A stretch of 64,000 bases of DNA from Nevskiaceae bacterium (GTDB lineage Bacteria; Pseudomonadota; Gammaproteobacteria; Nevskiales; Nevskiaceae), in the NCBI GenBank assembly GCA_008012115.1, contig SSEB01000004.1:62001-126000 (forward strand). Direction: 5' to 3'. The notes beneath the pieces were generated by a model, which was given only the letters and a program-made list of their open reading frames with translations, ran no database searches and was not told the DNA's origin. Positions within the stretch are counted from its first letter, which is position 1. Each line of letters starts with the position of its first letter. Positions 44,529 through 53,316 of the stretch are shown piece after piece. A program made the position numbers and the translations under genes.

Positions 44529-46679
44529 ATGAGCGTTAAATTCGAAAAAGACCACGACGGCATCGTCACCCTCACGCTCGACATGCCGGGCCGTTCGATG
44601 AACGTGCTCAATGACGAGCTGACCCAGCCGTTTTCCGAAGCCATCGCCAAGATCGAGGCTGATGCCTCGGTCAAGGGCGTGATCATCACCTCGGGCAAGA
44701 AGGAATTCCTGGCCGGCGCCGACATCGAGAAGGTCTACGCGATCAAGGATCCGGCCGTCGCCTTCAAGCTGGCCGAGGACTACAAGGCCTTCCTGCGTCG
44801 CCTGGAACTGTGCGGTCGCCCCGTCGTTGCCGCGCTCAACGGCACGGCCCTGGGCGGCGGACTGGAGCTGGCGCTGGCCTGCCACTACCGCGTCGCCATC
44901 AACGATCCCAAGGCCAAGTTCGGCTTGCCGGAAGTGAAGCTCGGCCTGCTGCCCGGCGGCGGCGGCACGCAGCGCCTGCCGCGCCTGATCGGTATCCAGC
45001 CTTCGCTGCCGCTGATGCTGGAAGGCAAGGAGCTGAACGCCGAGAAGGCAAAGCAGCAGGGCATCCTCCACGAACTCGCCGCCAGCCGCGACGAGATGCT
45101 AGCCAAGGCCAAGGCCTGGTGCCTTGCCAATCCCAAGCCGGTGCAGCCCTGGGACGACAAGAAGTTCAAGTGGCCGGGCGGCGATTCCAAGAGCCCCGCC
45201 AACGTGCAGATGTGGGCGATCGCGCCGTCGATGGCGAGCGCCAAGAGCTACGGCAACTATCCGGCGCTGACCAACATCATGTCCTGCGTGTTCGAGGGCG
45301 GCATCACCGACTTCGACACCGGCTGCCGCGTCGAGTCGCGCTACTTCGCGAACCTCGTGGTGTCGCAGGTCAGCAAGAACATGATCGGCACGCTGTGGTT
45401 CCAGCTCAACGCCATCAACAAGGGCAGCTCGCGGCCCCAAAGCGCGAACGGCGCCAGCATCGAGAAATCCACGGTGAAGAAGCTGGGCGTGCTCGGCGCC
45501 GGCATGATGGGCGCCGGCATCGCCTACGTCTCCGCCAAGGTCGGCATCGAGGTCGTGCTGCTCGACACCACGCAGGACGCCGCCGACAAGGGCAAGGCCT
45601 ACTCCGCCGGCCTGCTCGACAAGGACATCAAGAAGGGCCGCCTGACGCAGCAGGGCAAGGATGAATTCCTGGCCCGCATCAAGGCCACCACGAGCTACGA
45701 CGACCTCAAGGGCGCCGACCTGATCATCGAGGCGGTGTTCGAGGATCGCGCGATCAAGGCCGACGTGACCAAGAAGGCCGAGGCGCAGATCGCCAAGACC
45801 GCGGTGTTCGCGTCCAACACCTCGACGCTGCCGATCACCGGCCTCGCCGAAGCCAGCGAGCGCCCGAAGAACTTCATCGGCCTGCACTTCTTCTCGCCGG
45901 TGGACAAGATGCCGCTGGTCGAGATCATCGTCGGCAAGAAGACCTCGAAGGAGACGCTGGCCAAGGGCTTCGATTACGTGCAGCAGATCCGCAAGACGCC
46001 GATCGTGGTCAACGATTCGCGCGGCTTCTACACCTCGCGCTGTTTCGCCACCTACCCGATGGAAGGCCTGACCCTGCTCGCCGAAGGCCAGCACCCGCGC
46101 TCGATCGAAATGGCCGGCCTGCAGGCCGGCATGCCGGTCGGTCCGCTGGCGGTGCAGGACGAAGTGTCGATGTCGCTGTCGATGCACATCATCGAGCAGA
46201 CGCGCAAGGACTACGCGGCCGAAGGCAAGACCGCGCCGGAGCACCCGGGCGTCAAGGTCATCGAGAAGATGGTCAAGCAGCTCGACCGCCCGGGCAAGAA
46301 GGCCGGCAAGGGTCTCTACGACTATCCGGTCGGCGGCCAGAAGCACCTGTGGGCCGGCCTCGCCCAGCAGTTCCCGCTGGCGAAGGAGCAGCTGCCGCAG
46401 CGCGAGCTGATCGACCGCCTGATGTTCGCGCAGGCCAACGAGGCCGCCAAGTGCTACGCCGAGGGCGTGGTCGAGGCGGTGGGCGACACCAACATCGGCT
46501 CGATCTTCGGCTGGGGCTTCGCGCCCTTCCAGGGCGGCGCGCTGCAGTTCATCAACGCCTACGGCGTGCAGAACTTCGTCAACCGCTCGAAGGAGCTGGC
46601 GAAGAAGTATGGCGAGCGCTTCAAGCCCGCCGCGATCCTCGTGAAGATGGCCAAGGAAGGGAAAACTTTCAATGCATAA
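44529..46679 (+). CDS. Bifunctional enoyl-CoA hydratase / 3-hydroxyacyl-CoA dehydrogenase
   Basis: The 716-residue FadB/FadJ-type protein has an N-terminal crotonase domain (residues about 1-190, with [28 protein letters not shown] and [20 protein letters not shown]). An NAD-binding domain starts near 316 ([17 protein letters not shown]), and C-terminal 3HCDH domains follow, with [19 protein letters not shown]. It does steps two and three of beta-oxidation. An 8-bp overlap with the acyl-CoA dehydrogenase gene follows. Confidence 0.94.
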   Translation: MSVKFEKDHDGIVTLTLDMPGRSMNVLNDELTQPFSEAIAKIEADASVKGVIITSGKKEFLAGADIEKVYAIKDPAVAFKLAEDYKAFLRRLELCGRPVVAALNGTALGGGLELALACHYRVAINDPKAKFGLPEVKLGLLPGGGGTQRLPRLIGIQPSLPLMLEGKELNAEKAKQQGILHELAASRDEMLAKAKAWCLANPKPVQPWDDKKFKWPGGDSKSPANVQMWAIAPSMASAKSYGNYPALTNIMSCVFEGGITDFDTGCRVESRYFANLVVSQVSKNMIGTLWFQLNAINKGSSRPQSANGASIEKSTVKKLGVLGAGMMGAGIAYVSAKVGIEVVLLDTTQDAADKGKAYSAGLLDKDIKKGRLTQQGKDEFLARIKATTSYDDLKGADLIIEAVFEDRAIKADVTKKAEAQIAKTAVFASNTSTLPITGLAEASERPKNFIGLHFFSPVDKMPLVEIIVGKKTSKETLAKGFDYVQQIRKTPIVVNDSRGFYTSRCFATYPMEGLTLLAEGQHPRSIEMAGLQAGMPVGPLAVQDEVSMSLSMHIIEQTRKDYAAEGKTAPEHPGVKVIEKMVKQLDRPGKKAGKGLYDYPVGGQKHLWAGLAQQFPLAKEQLPQRELIDRLMFAQANEAAKCYAEGVVEAVGDTNIGSIFGWGFAPFQGGALQFINAYGVQNFVNRSKELAKKYGERFKPAAILVKMAKEGKTFNA

Positions 46680-47829
46680 CGCACTGCTTGCCAAGGGCAA
46701 TTACGGCTCGGAAGAGCTGACCATGTTCCAGGAGACCGCCCGTCGCTTCATGCAGACGGAGGTCGCCCCGAACGTGTTGAAGTGGGACGAACAAGGCCAC
46801 GTCGATCGTGAGCTGTGGAACAAGGCCGGCGAAGTCGGCCTGCTCTGCCCCAGCATCCCGGTCGAGTACGGCGGTGGCGGCGGCGATTTCGCCTTCGAGA
46901 AGGTGCTGATCGAGGAACAGGCCAAGGCCGGCTGCTCCGCCTGGGGCCTGTCGTTGCACAACGGCATCGTCGCGCACTACATCCTGCACTACGGCACCGA
47001 AGATCAGAAGAAGAGCTGGCTGCCGAAGCTGGCCTCCGGCGAATACGTCAGCGCCATCGCCATGACCGAGCCGGGCACCGGCTCCGACCTGCAGAGCGTG
47101 CGCACCACCGCCATCGCCGACGGCGACGACTACGTGATCAACGGCTCCAAGGTGTTCATCACCAACGGGCAGCAGGCGGATTTGATCATCGTGGTGGCCA
47201 AGACCAATCCGACCGAGAAGGCCAAGGGCGTGTCGCTGATCGTGGTGGAGACGCCGAAGGTCAGCGGCTTCCGTCGCGGCCGCAACCTCGAGAAGGTCGG
47301 CATGCACGGCCAGGACACCTCGGAACTGTTCTTCGAGAACGTGCGCGTGCCCAAGACCAACCTGCTGGGCAAGAGCGAGGGCATGGGCTTCATGCAGCTC
47401 ATGCAGCAGTTGCCGCAGGAACGCCTGATCGTGGCGCTGGCCGGCGTCGCCGCGATGGAACTCGCGCTCGACATCACCACCCAGTACTGCAAGGACCGCA
47501 AGGCTTTCGGCCGCAGCATCATCGATTTCCAGAACACCCGCTTCAAGCTCGCCGAGGCGCGCACCGAAGCGACGCTGGCGCGCGTGTTCGTCGAGAAGTG
47601 CACCGAGATGCTGATCGCCGGCAAGCTCGACCCCGCCACCGCGGCGATGAGCAAGTACTGGATCACCGACAAGCAGTTCGAGATCATCGACCTGTGCCTG
47701 CAGCTGCACGGCGGCTACGGTTACATGAACGAGTATCCGATCTCGCGGCTGTGGCGCGACTCGCGCGTGCAGCGCATCTATGGCGGCACCAACGAGATCA
47801 TGAAGGAACTGATCGGGCGCTTCCTGTAA
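46672..47829 (+). CDS. Acyl-CoA dehydrogenase
   Basis: The 385-residue flavoprotein shows AMTEPGTGSDLQSVRT, the FAD and substrate region, GGYGYMNEYPISRLWRDSRV and GTNEIMKELIGR. The last holds the FAD contact, and a glutamate serves as catalytic base in this family. It carries out the first oxidation of acyl-CoA in beta-oxidation. It is the last gene of the operon, overlaps the previous gene by 8 bp and ends before a strong terminator. Chain-length preference is not predictable. Confidence 0.94.
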   Translation: MHNALLAKGNYGSEELTMFQETARRFMQTEVAPNVLKWDEQGHVDRELWNKAGEVGLLCPSIPVEYGGGGGDFAFEKVLIEEQAKAGCSAWGLSLHNGIVAHYILHYGTEDQKKSWLPKLASGEYVSAIAMTEPGTGSDLQSVRTTAIADGDDYVINGSKVFITNGQQADLIIVVAKTNPTEKAKGVSLIVVETPKVSGFRRGRNLEKVGMHGQDTSELFFENVRVPKTNLLGKSEGMGFMQLMQQLPQERLIVALAGVAAMELALDITTQYCKDRKAFGRSIIDFQNTRFKLAEARTEATLARVFVEKCTEMLIAGKLDPATAAMSKYWITDKQFEIIDLCLQLHGGYGYMNEYPISRLWRDSRVQRIYGGTNEIMKELIGRFL

Positions 47830-47848
47830 GACGCCTTCTGGGGGAGAG

Positions 47849-47882
47849 AAACCCGCCACGGTCGCCGTGGCGGGTTTTTTTT
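47849..47882 (+). terminator. Intrinsic terminator of the beta-oxidation operon
   Basis: A 12-bp stem, ACCCGCCACGG/CCGTGGCGGGT with a short TCG loop, is followed by eight T. It starts 19 bp after the acyl-CoA dehydrogenase stop codon. Confidence 0.95.
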
Positions 47883-47927
47883 GGCCCGGATGCGGCGCCG
47901 GCGCCATCCCGGGCCCGCCCCCGGCTG

Positions 47928-48039
47928 TCACCCGCTATCACCGATTGTCCTGGGAAAATTGTGATATTTTATTTATTGAATAAATTTTCAATAAATAATT
48001 AATAACGAATATCGCCACGCCAATGTCGAGAGCGGGTGA
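47928..48039. repeat. 112-bp intergenic element, copy 9
   Basis: Ends are TCACCCGCT (47928-47936) and AGCGGGTGA (48031-48039), each with one more matching base outside (GTCACCC/GGGTGAC). The core at 47961-48006 starts GTG and ends AAC, with a perfect 12-bp-arm dyad TTATTTATTGAA/TTCAATAAATAA; only 5 of 46 core bases are G or C. It lies between converging genes, downstream of the operon terminator. Confidence 0.94.
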
Positions 48040-48062
48040 CACTCCAACCGGCGCCCCGGGAA

Positions 48063-48515
48063 TCAGCGTGCCGGCATCTGCACGGCGCGGATCTGGTAGA
48101 CACCGCTGCTGGTGGCCACCACCGTGCCGTCGGCGGCCTTGAGTTCGCCATTGAGCACAAACTCTGCCTTGCCCTGCTCCGCGGCCTGCGCCTGCAGCGC
48201 GGCGATCTGTTCTTCGGTCAGGCTGATCTCGATGGTGATGTCGCCCTTGGCCGGCTTCAGAAACTTGATGTCCAGCTCCTTCACCACCGGAAAATACTTC
48301 GTCGTGTCGAAGCTCGACAGGCAGAGTCCGCCGCCCGGAATCTCCGCCAGCGTGAACAGGGCACCGGCATACATGGTGCCGATATGGTTGACGTTGCCGG
48401 CCAGCGGCATCCGGCATTTGACGTGGCCGCGACGCAGTTCCAGCACCTGCAGGCCGGCCCGCTGCACGAAGGCAATGCCGCTTTCGAGAACTTTTTTCGC
48501 CTGTTGCAAATCCAT
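48063..48515 (-). CDS. PaaI/YiiD-type hotdog thioesterase-like protein
   Basis: The 150-residue hotdog protein has NVNHIGTMYAGALFTLAEIPGGG as the central helix and active-site region, with LDIKFLKPAKGDI and a C-terminal VVATSSGVYQIR strand. It probably hydrolyses an acyl-CoA or binds a thioester. GGAGGAAACACGAAA precedes the ATG at 48515, a very good ribosome-binding site. The divergent DUF1295 gene starts 49 bp away. The neighbouring lipid genes suggest a fatty-acyl substrate. Confidence 0.8.
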   Translation of the reverse strand: MDLQQAKKVLESGIAFVQRAGLQVLELRRGHVKCRMPLAGNVNHIGTMYAGALFTLAEIPGGGLCLSSFDTTKYFPVVKELDIKFLKPAKGDITIEISLTEEQIAALQAQAAEQGKAEFVLNGELKAADGTVVATSSGVYQIRAVQMPAR

Positions 48516-48564
48516 TTTCGTGTTTCCTCCGTATTGACCGAGGAGTCTAGCCGCTAAATCCGCC

Positions 48565-49344
48565 ATGAGCCCACTGCACGCCTTTCTCCTCAGCATCGGC
48601 ATCGTCGTCCTCGCCAAGACCTTTGCCTGGCTGCTGCAGCTGCGCACCGGCAACGCCGGGCTGGTCGATGCCATCTGGGCCTGGACACTGGGCGGGCTGG
48701 CCCTGTTCTACGCCGGCGTCGGCAGCGCACCGGAAGGCGTGCGCGCCCTGCTCGGCCTGATGGGCGGCCTGTGGGGACTGCGCCTGGGCCTTCACCTGTG
48801 GCAGCGCAACCACGGCAAGCCGGAGGACTGGCGCTACGCGCGCTTCCGCCAGCAATGGGGCCGCCAGGCCAATGTCCGGATGTTCTGGTTCTTCCAGTTC
48901 CAGAACGTCTTCACCCTGCTGCTCTCGGCCAGCGCCTACATCGCCGTCGCCTACCGTCCGGATGAGCCTTCCCTGCACGCGGTCACGCTGGCGGCGCTGC
49001 TGTGGCTGCTGTCGGTGGTCGGCGAAGCCCTGGCCGACAGCCAGATGGAGGCGTTCCGCAGCAACCCCGCCAACCGCGGTCGCGTCTGCCGCGACGGCCT
49101 GTGGCGCTGGTCGCGTCATCCCAACTACTTTTTCGAGTGCCTGCACTGGTGCGCCTACCTGCCGCTGGCGCTGACCGCGCCCTGGGGCTGGACCGCGCTG
49201 GCGGCGCCGCTGATCATGGCCTGGCTGCTGACCAAGCTGTCCGGCATGCCGTTGCTGGAGCAGGAGATGGCCCGCCGCAAGGCCGGCTACGCCGAGTACA
49301 TGCGGACCACCAGCGCGCTGATCCCCTGGCCGCCGAAGTCCTGA
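48565..49344 (+). CDS. DUF1295 / steroid 5-alpha-reductase-like membrane protein
   Basis: The 259-residue protein has about six to seven hydrophobic helices, NAGLVDAIWAWTLG near the start and the conserved C-terminal RDGLWRWSRHPNYFFECLHW block, then MPLLEQEM and YAEYMRTT. This is the DUF1295 family, related to NADPH-dependent steroid reductases and isoprenylcysteine methyltransferases. It is commonly encoded beside cyclopropane-fatty-acid synthase genes, as here. Its lipid substrate is not known. Confidence 0.87.
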   Translation: MSPLHAFLLSIGIVVLAKTFAWLLQLRTGNAGLVDAIWAWTLGGLALFYAGVGSAPEGVRALLGLMGGLWGLRLGLHLWQRNHGKPEDWRYARFRQQWGRQANVRMFWFFQFQNVFTLLLSASAYIAVAYRPDEPSLHAVTLAALLWLLSVVGEALADSQMEAFRSNPANRGRVCRDGLWRWSRHPNYFFECLHWCAYLPLALTAPWGWTALAAPLIMAWLLTKLSGMPLLEQEMARRKAGYAEYMRTTSALIPWPPKS

Positions 49345-49378
49345 ATTCCCCACAACCCAGAAGAACCCCTGATCCAAC

Positions 49379-50422
49379 ATGAATGCCATTGACCTGGTTG
49401 AACGCGGTTTGGTCCCCGATGTCGTCACGCGCGCCGCCATGCGTGGGCTGATGGCGCAGCGCCTGCGCGACGAGGCTGCCGACGACGGCGAGGCCCGCTC
49501 GCGCCGCTTCAACGCCTTCCTCGCCGAACTGCGCGCCAGCCCCATCGCGGTCGAGACCAAGGCCGCCAACCAGCAGCACTACGAGGTGCCAGCCGAATTC
49601 TTCCATCTGCACCTGGGCCCGCGCCTGAAATACTCCTGCGCGCTGTATCCCGAGGGCAACGAAACCCTGGCGCAGGCAGAGGAGAAAATGTTCGCGCTGT
49701 ACGCCGAGCGCGCGCAGCTGCGCGACGGCCTGCGCATCCTCGATCTCGGCTGCGGCTGGGGTTCGCTGTCGCTGTGGCTGGCGGAGCACTATCCCCAGTC
49801 GACGGTGATCGGCCTGTCGAACTCGCGCGGCCAGCGTGAATACATCCTGGCGCGGGCCAGGGAACGCAAGCTGTCCAACCTCACCATCCTCACCGGCAAC
49901 ATCGTCGATTTCGAGATGCCGGCGGCCAGTCTCGATACCGGCTTCGATCGCGTCATGTCCATCGAGATGTTCGAGCACATGAAGAACTACGGCCTGCTGC
50001 TGAACAAGGTCGCCAGCTGGATGCGGCCGGAGGCCAAGCTCTTCATCCACATCTTCGTGCACAAGCTGCTCGCCTACCACTTCGAGGACAAGGACCGCAG
50101 CGACTGGATGAGCCGCTACTTCTTCACCGGCGGCACCATGCCCAGCGAGAACCTGCTGCTGAACTTCCAGGACGATGTGCGGATCGAACAGCAGTGGTGG
50201 GTCTCCGGCACGCACTACGAGAAGACCGCCAATCACTGGCTGGCCGGCATGGACGCGCAGAAGGCGGCGATCATGGACGTGTTCCGCAAGGGCTATGGCG
50301 AAAAGGACGCGGCGATCTGGTTCAACCGCTGGCGCATGTTCTACATGGCCGTGGCCGAGCTGTTCGGCTACGCCGGCGGCAACGAGTGGGGCGTCGCCCA
50401 CTACCGCTTCGTCAAACGCTGA
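49379..50422 (+). CDS. Cyclopropane-fatty-acyl-phospholipid synthase-type methyltransferase
   Basis: The 347-residue SAM-dependent enzyme has the NQQHYEVPAEFFHLHLGP.LKYSCALY opening and SAM motif ILDLGCGWGSLSLWLAEHY. MSIEMFEHMKNY and W...HY..T...W follow, as in Cfa enzymes. Members methylate unsaturated phospholipid acyl chains to make cyclopropane or related rings. It lies between DUF1295 and a secreted protein gene, on the same strand with short gaps. The exact product may differ from the E. coli Cfa product. Confidence 0.88.
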   Translation: MNAIDLVERGLVPDVVTRAAMRGLMAQRLRDEAADDGEARSRRFNAFLAELRASPIAVETKAANQQHYEVPAEFFHLHLGPRLKYSCALYPEGNETLAQAEEKMFALYAERAQLRDGLRILDLGCGWGSLSLWLAEHYPQSTVIGLSNSRGQREYILARARERKLSNLTILTGNIVDFEMPAASLDTGFDRVMSIEMFEHMKNYGLLLNKVASWMRPEAKLFIHIFVHKLLAYHFEDKDRSDWMSRYFFTGGTMPSENLLLNFQDDVRIEQQWWVSGTHYEKTANHWLAGMDAQKAAIMDVFRKGYGEKDAAIWFNRWRMFYMAVAELFGYAGGNEWGVAHYRFVKR

Positions 50423-50432
50423 GGACCGGACC

Positions 50433-51182
50433 ATGCGCACCAGCCTGCTGCTGACCCTGCTGTTGAGTCTGCTGTCCCTGCCGGCCTGGGCCGACGAGCA
50501 GGTGCTGCGCTTCTATGGCTACGCCTACGACCTGAAATCCAACCGCTACCTCTACACCGAGGTGCATCAGCAACACCTCAGCGACGGTCGCTGGGTCGGC
50601 GGCACCATGACCTATTACGATCCGCAGGGCCGGCGCATCGGGTTCAAGACGCTGGACTTCGCCAGGGACCCCGCCATTCCGCTCTACCACCTGACGCTGG
50701 ACCTCACCGGCTACGAGGAGGGCATCGACGACATCGGCGACACCCTCAGCCTGTTCAAGCGCCATGCCCGTGGCGAGCCGCTGGAGCGCGCGAGCGTGGC
50801 GCGTGGCGACGCCACGGCCGCCGACTCCGGCTTCCATGCCTACATCCGCCAGCACTTTGCCGAGCTGATGGCCGGCCAGACGCTGAATTTCCGCCTGGTG
50901 GCGGCCGGCAACCTCGACGCCTACAAGTTCCGCATCCGCCGGATCGACGACACCCGCTTCGAGGACGCCCCCGCCGTGCGCCTGAAGGTGGAGCCCGATT
51001 CGCTGCTGCGCTTCGTGGTCGACCCGCTGGAGCTGACCTACGACCCGCAGAGCAGAAAACTGCTCGAGTACCGGGGGATTTCCAATATTCACGATTCCTC
51101 GGGCAATCCCTACACTGTGCGTATCGACTACTACCGCCAGCCGCCGGCCGACGCCCCGAAGGCGCTGCTGCCGCTGCCATGA
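50433..51182 (+). CDS. Secreted protein of the cfa cluster, unknown function
   Basis: The 249-residue protein has a signal peptide (residues about 1-20, cleavage after AWA) and a beta-rich mature part with VLRFYGYAYDLKSNRYLYTE, GTMTYYDPQGRRI and LRFVVDPLELTYD. No catalytic motif stands out, and I do not recognise a named family; it could be a lipid-binding periplasmic protein. The start is ATG at 50433. It is 10 bp after the cfa-like gene and 7 bp before the thioredoxin-fold gene, so all four genes appear co-transcribed. Confidence 0.7.
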   Translation: MRTSLLLTLLLSLLSLPAWADEQVLRFYGYAYDLKSNRYLYTEVHQQHLSDGRWVGGTMTYYDPQGRRIGFKTLDFARDPAIPLYHLTLDLTGYEEGIDDIGDTLSLFKRHARGEPLERASVARGDATAADSGFHAYIRQHFAELMAGQTLNFRLVAAGNLDAYKFRIRRIDDTRFEDAPAVRLKVEPDSLLRFVVDPLELTYDPQSRKLLEYRGISNIHDSSGNPYTVRIDYYRQPPADAPKALLPLP

Positions 51183-51189
51183 GGTCCGC

Positions 51190-52506
51190 ATGAAGATTCT
51201 CGCCGCCGCCCTGCTGCTCCTGCCTGTTTACGCCAGCGCGGAAAGCGGCGGGCCCGAAGGCATCGACGAAGCGCTCAAGACCGCCCAGGCACGTCATGCG
51301 CCGGTGTTCGTCGACGTCAGCGCGCCCTGGTGCCACTCCTGCTACTTCATGCAGAAGAACGTGATGACCGGTGCCGAGTGGGCGGCGGTCGAGAAAAAGG
51401 CGGTCACGGTGGAGCTGGATGGCGACGCGCCCGGCAGCGAGCGCTGGCTCAAGGCCTGGAACATCGGCGGCTACCCCACCTACATCATCATGGACGAGCA
51501 CGGCCGCGAAATCGGCCGCATTCTCGGCGACCGGCCGCGTGCCCAGTTCTACGCCGAGCTGCGGCCGATCCTCGCGCGCGGCGAAACGCTGGACCAGCTC
51601 AAGGCCCGGGTCACGGGCACCGACGCCGCCTCCCTGGCTGCGGCGCGCGCCGTGCTCAAGGCCGACTACGAGCGCGAGGACTACGCAGGTGCGCAGGACT
51701 GGCTCGCCACGCTGCCGGCCCCGACGCAGCAGGCGATCCGCGCCGACAAGACCGCCTCCGCGCTGCTGCCGCGCCTCGCCCTGCTGCGTGCCGCCCGCGA
51801 AGGCGATGACGCGCAATGCCAGGCGCTGATTCCCCAGGTGTTTCCGGGCGCGTTGAGCTGCGATCTCGGCGCCGAACTGGGCGCCCTGCAGCAATGCCTG
51901 TCGAAGCTGCCCCAGGCAGCGCAGCGCGCCGCGCTGGCGCCGTTCAAGCCGAAGCTGGCGGCCCTGCAGCAGCGCGTGCTGGTGAAGCGTCAGGGCGGTT
52001 GCAGCGACACCCGTGGCCTGGTCGACATGGCGGCCGATTACCACGAGCTGATGGGTGACGAGGCCGCGCTCAAGGACAGTCTGCACGCCGGCGCCGTCTA
52101 TTCCGAACAACGGCTCAAGGGCCGCTATGCCAGCGACCGCAATCTTGCCGACAACCTGCGCTACTACCTGGATCGCGCCGGCGATACCGCCGCGCTCGAT
52201 GCGCTGTTCCCCAAGCTGATCCAGGCCTATCCCGACGATTACGTCTACGCCTACCGCTTCGGCAAAAGCCTGGCGCAGCGCGGCGATTTCGCGCGGGCCC
52301 TGCCCTATCTGGAGCAGTCCGCGCCCAAGGCCTACGGCCGCAACCGGCTGTGGGTGGCCGAATGGCGCGCCTACGTCCTGCTCAAGCTCAACCGCGCCGA
52401 CGAGGCGCGCGCGGTCGCCTCCGAGGCGATGAAGGTCAACGGCCCCTGGTTCCCGGACACCGTGGCACAACTTAAAGCAGTGCTGGACGGGCAGGTACCG
52501 GGCTGA
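51190..52506 (+). CDS. Secreted thioredoxin-fold protein with TPR-like C-terminus
   Basis: The 438-residue protein has a signal peptide (about residues 1-17), then a DUF255/thioredoxin-like domain with WCHSC (Cys48 and Cys51), a cis-proline GGYPTYIIMD segment, and a long helical TPR-like region to the C-terminus (PDDYVYAYRFGKSLAQRGDF). It is probably periplasmic and redox active. The CxxC context FVDVSAPWCHSCYFM resembles the catalytic domain of DsbD-like proteins. It ends the cfa cluster, 7 bp from a convergent gene. Confidence 0.78.
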   Translation: MKILAAALLLLPVYASAESGGPEGIDEALKTAQARHAPVFVDVSAPWCHSCYFMQKNVMTGAEWAAVEKKAVTVELDGDAPGSERWLKAWNIGGYPTYIIMDEHGREIGRILGDRPRAQFYAELRPILARGETLDQLKARVTGTDAASLAAARAVLKADYEREDYAGAQDWLATLPAPTQQAIRADKTASALLPRLALLRAAREGDDAQCQALIPQVFPGALSCDLGAELGALQQCLSKLPQAAQRAALAPFKPKLAALQQRVLVKRQGGCSDTRGLVDMAADYHELMGDEAALKDSLHAGAVYSEQRLKGRYASDRNLADNLRYYLDRAGDTAALDALFPKLIQAYPDDYVYAYRFGKSLAQRGDFARALPYLEQSAPKAYGRNRLWVAEWRAYVLLKLNRADEARAVASEAMKVNGPWFPDTVAQLKAVLDGQVPG

Positions 52507-52513
52507 AAACCTA

Positions 52514-53104
52514 CTATCGCGGTACTTTCTCGAAAATATTCAGGGTCACTGCATTATTAACTACGCGTGATGCCTGTACGCAGCGGAAACCCAATCTCAG
52601 CAATAGCTGCATCATGCTCTCGGCATAAGGCGTACACGCACAGTACAGCGCCGCAGATGACGGCGCCTTAATCAGTACCTCCTCGAGCATCCGCTTGCCG
52701 ATACCACGTCGCTGCCAAGCGGCGGCGACTACCACAACATCGATTAGCAAGGCGACCGCTCCGTCGTTGGCAGGCATCCGCCGCACCAACACTCCACCAA
52801 CTGGCTCCTCCCCACAGTGAGCGGCCAAAAAAGTGGTATCCGTGCTGCCGATCGGCACACTTCGCCCGATGAAATCCCAAAATGCCTGCCGCAGCAACGC
52901 ACGGCAGCATTCCATAGTCAACTGAGCTTGCCTGGATGGATGCAAGAAAGTCGTGCAAAACCGGTCGTTACGGGCACCCAAGATGATCTGGTGCACAAAA
53001 AACAATACGTCCTTCAGGCGCCCAGATCCGATCTCCAAATGAAACTGAGAAAATTTCATGAAAGACGACATGTTGCGGGTAGTCATCAATAGCCCTAAAC
53101 GCAC
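52514..53104 (-). CDS. GNAT-family acetyltransferase in a lower-GC patch
   Basis: The 196-residue protein has a GNAT core with VALLIDVVVVAAAWQRRGIGKRML (acetyl-CoA loop) and a late LLLRLGFRCVQ. The N-terminal 50 residues may be over-called; an ATG at residue 16 would also fit. By eye the codon use and GC content are lower than the flanking genes, and the following 212 bp stay lower in GC, which suggests acquired DNA. No mobility gene, repeat or tRNA marks a boundary. Confidence 0.72.
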   Translation of the reverse strand: MRLGLLMTTRNMSSFMKFSQFHLEIGSGRLKDVLFFVHQIILGARNDRFCTTFLHPSRQAQLTMECCRALLRQAFWDFIGRSVPIGSTDTTFLAAHCGEEPVGGVLVRRMPANDGAVALLIDVVVVAAAWQRRGIGKRMLEEVLIKAPSSAALYCACTPYAESMMQLLLRLGFRCVQASRVVNNAVTLNIFEKVPR

Positions 53105-53134
53105 AGCCAGAAAATTGGTTTACGGGACACTAAA

Positions 53135-53242
53135 TTGACGGACAAAGACAAGACACTGACCCACCGCAATTACTCGACCGGCGGAACGTACTCGCAACGC
53201 TTTTATGATGTAGGAAGGCCACGCGCCGTAAAGAAAAGCTAA
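53135..53242 (+). CDS. Possible 35-residue small ORF
   Basis: A TTG-started frame reads a polar peptide, TDKDKTLTHRNYSTGG through RPRAVKKS, without rare features, in the lower-GC gap between the GNAT gene and purU. The Shine-Dalgarno region is weak. It could be a remnant of a longer gene or chance; expression is not supported by anything else in the sequence. Confidence 0.15.
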   Translation: MTDKDKTLTHRNYSTGGTYSQRFYDVGRPRAVKKS

Positions 53243-53316
53243 TCGCGCAAAGTCGTACCCATAGAAAAGTATGGATTTTTCGTCAGAATAGCCACCCCGC
53301 CCCGACCGCTGCCACC

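Noticed and set aside
53105-53316. Insertion-sequence remnant in the lower-GC gap
   Set aside because: No inverted ends, target duplication or transposase fragment can be seen.
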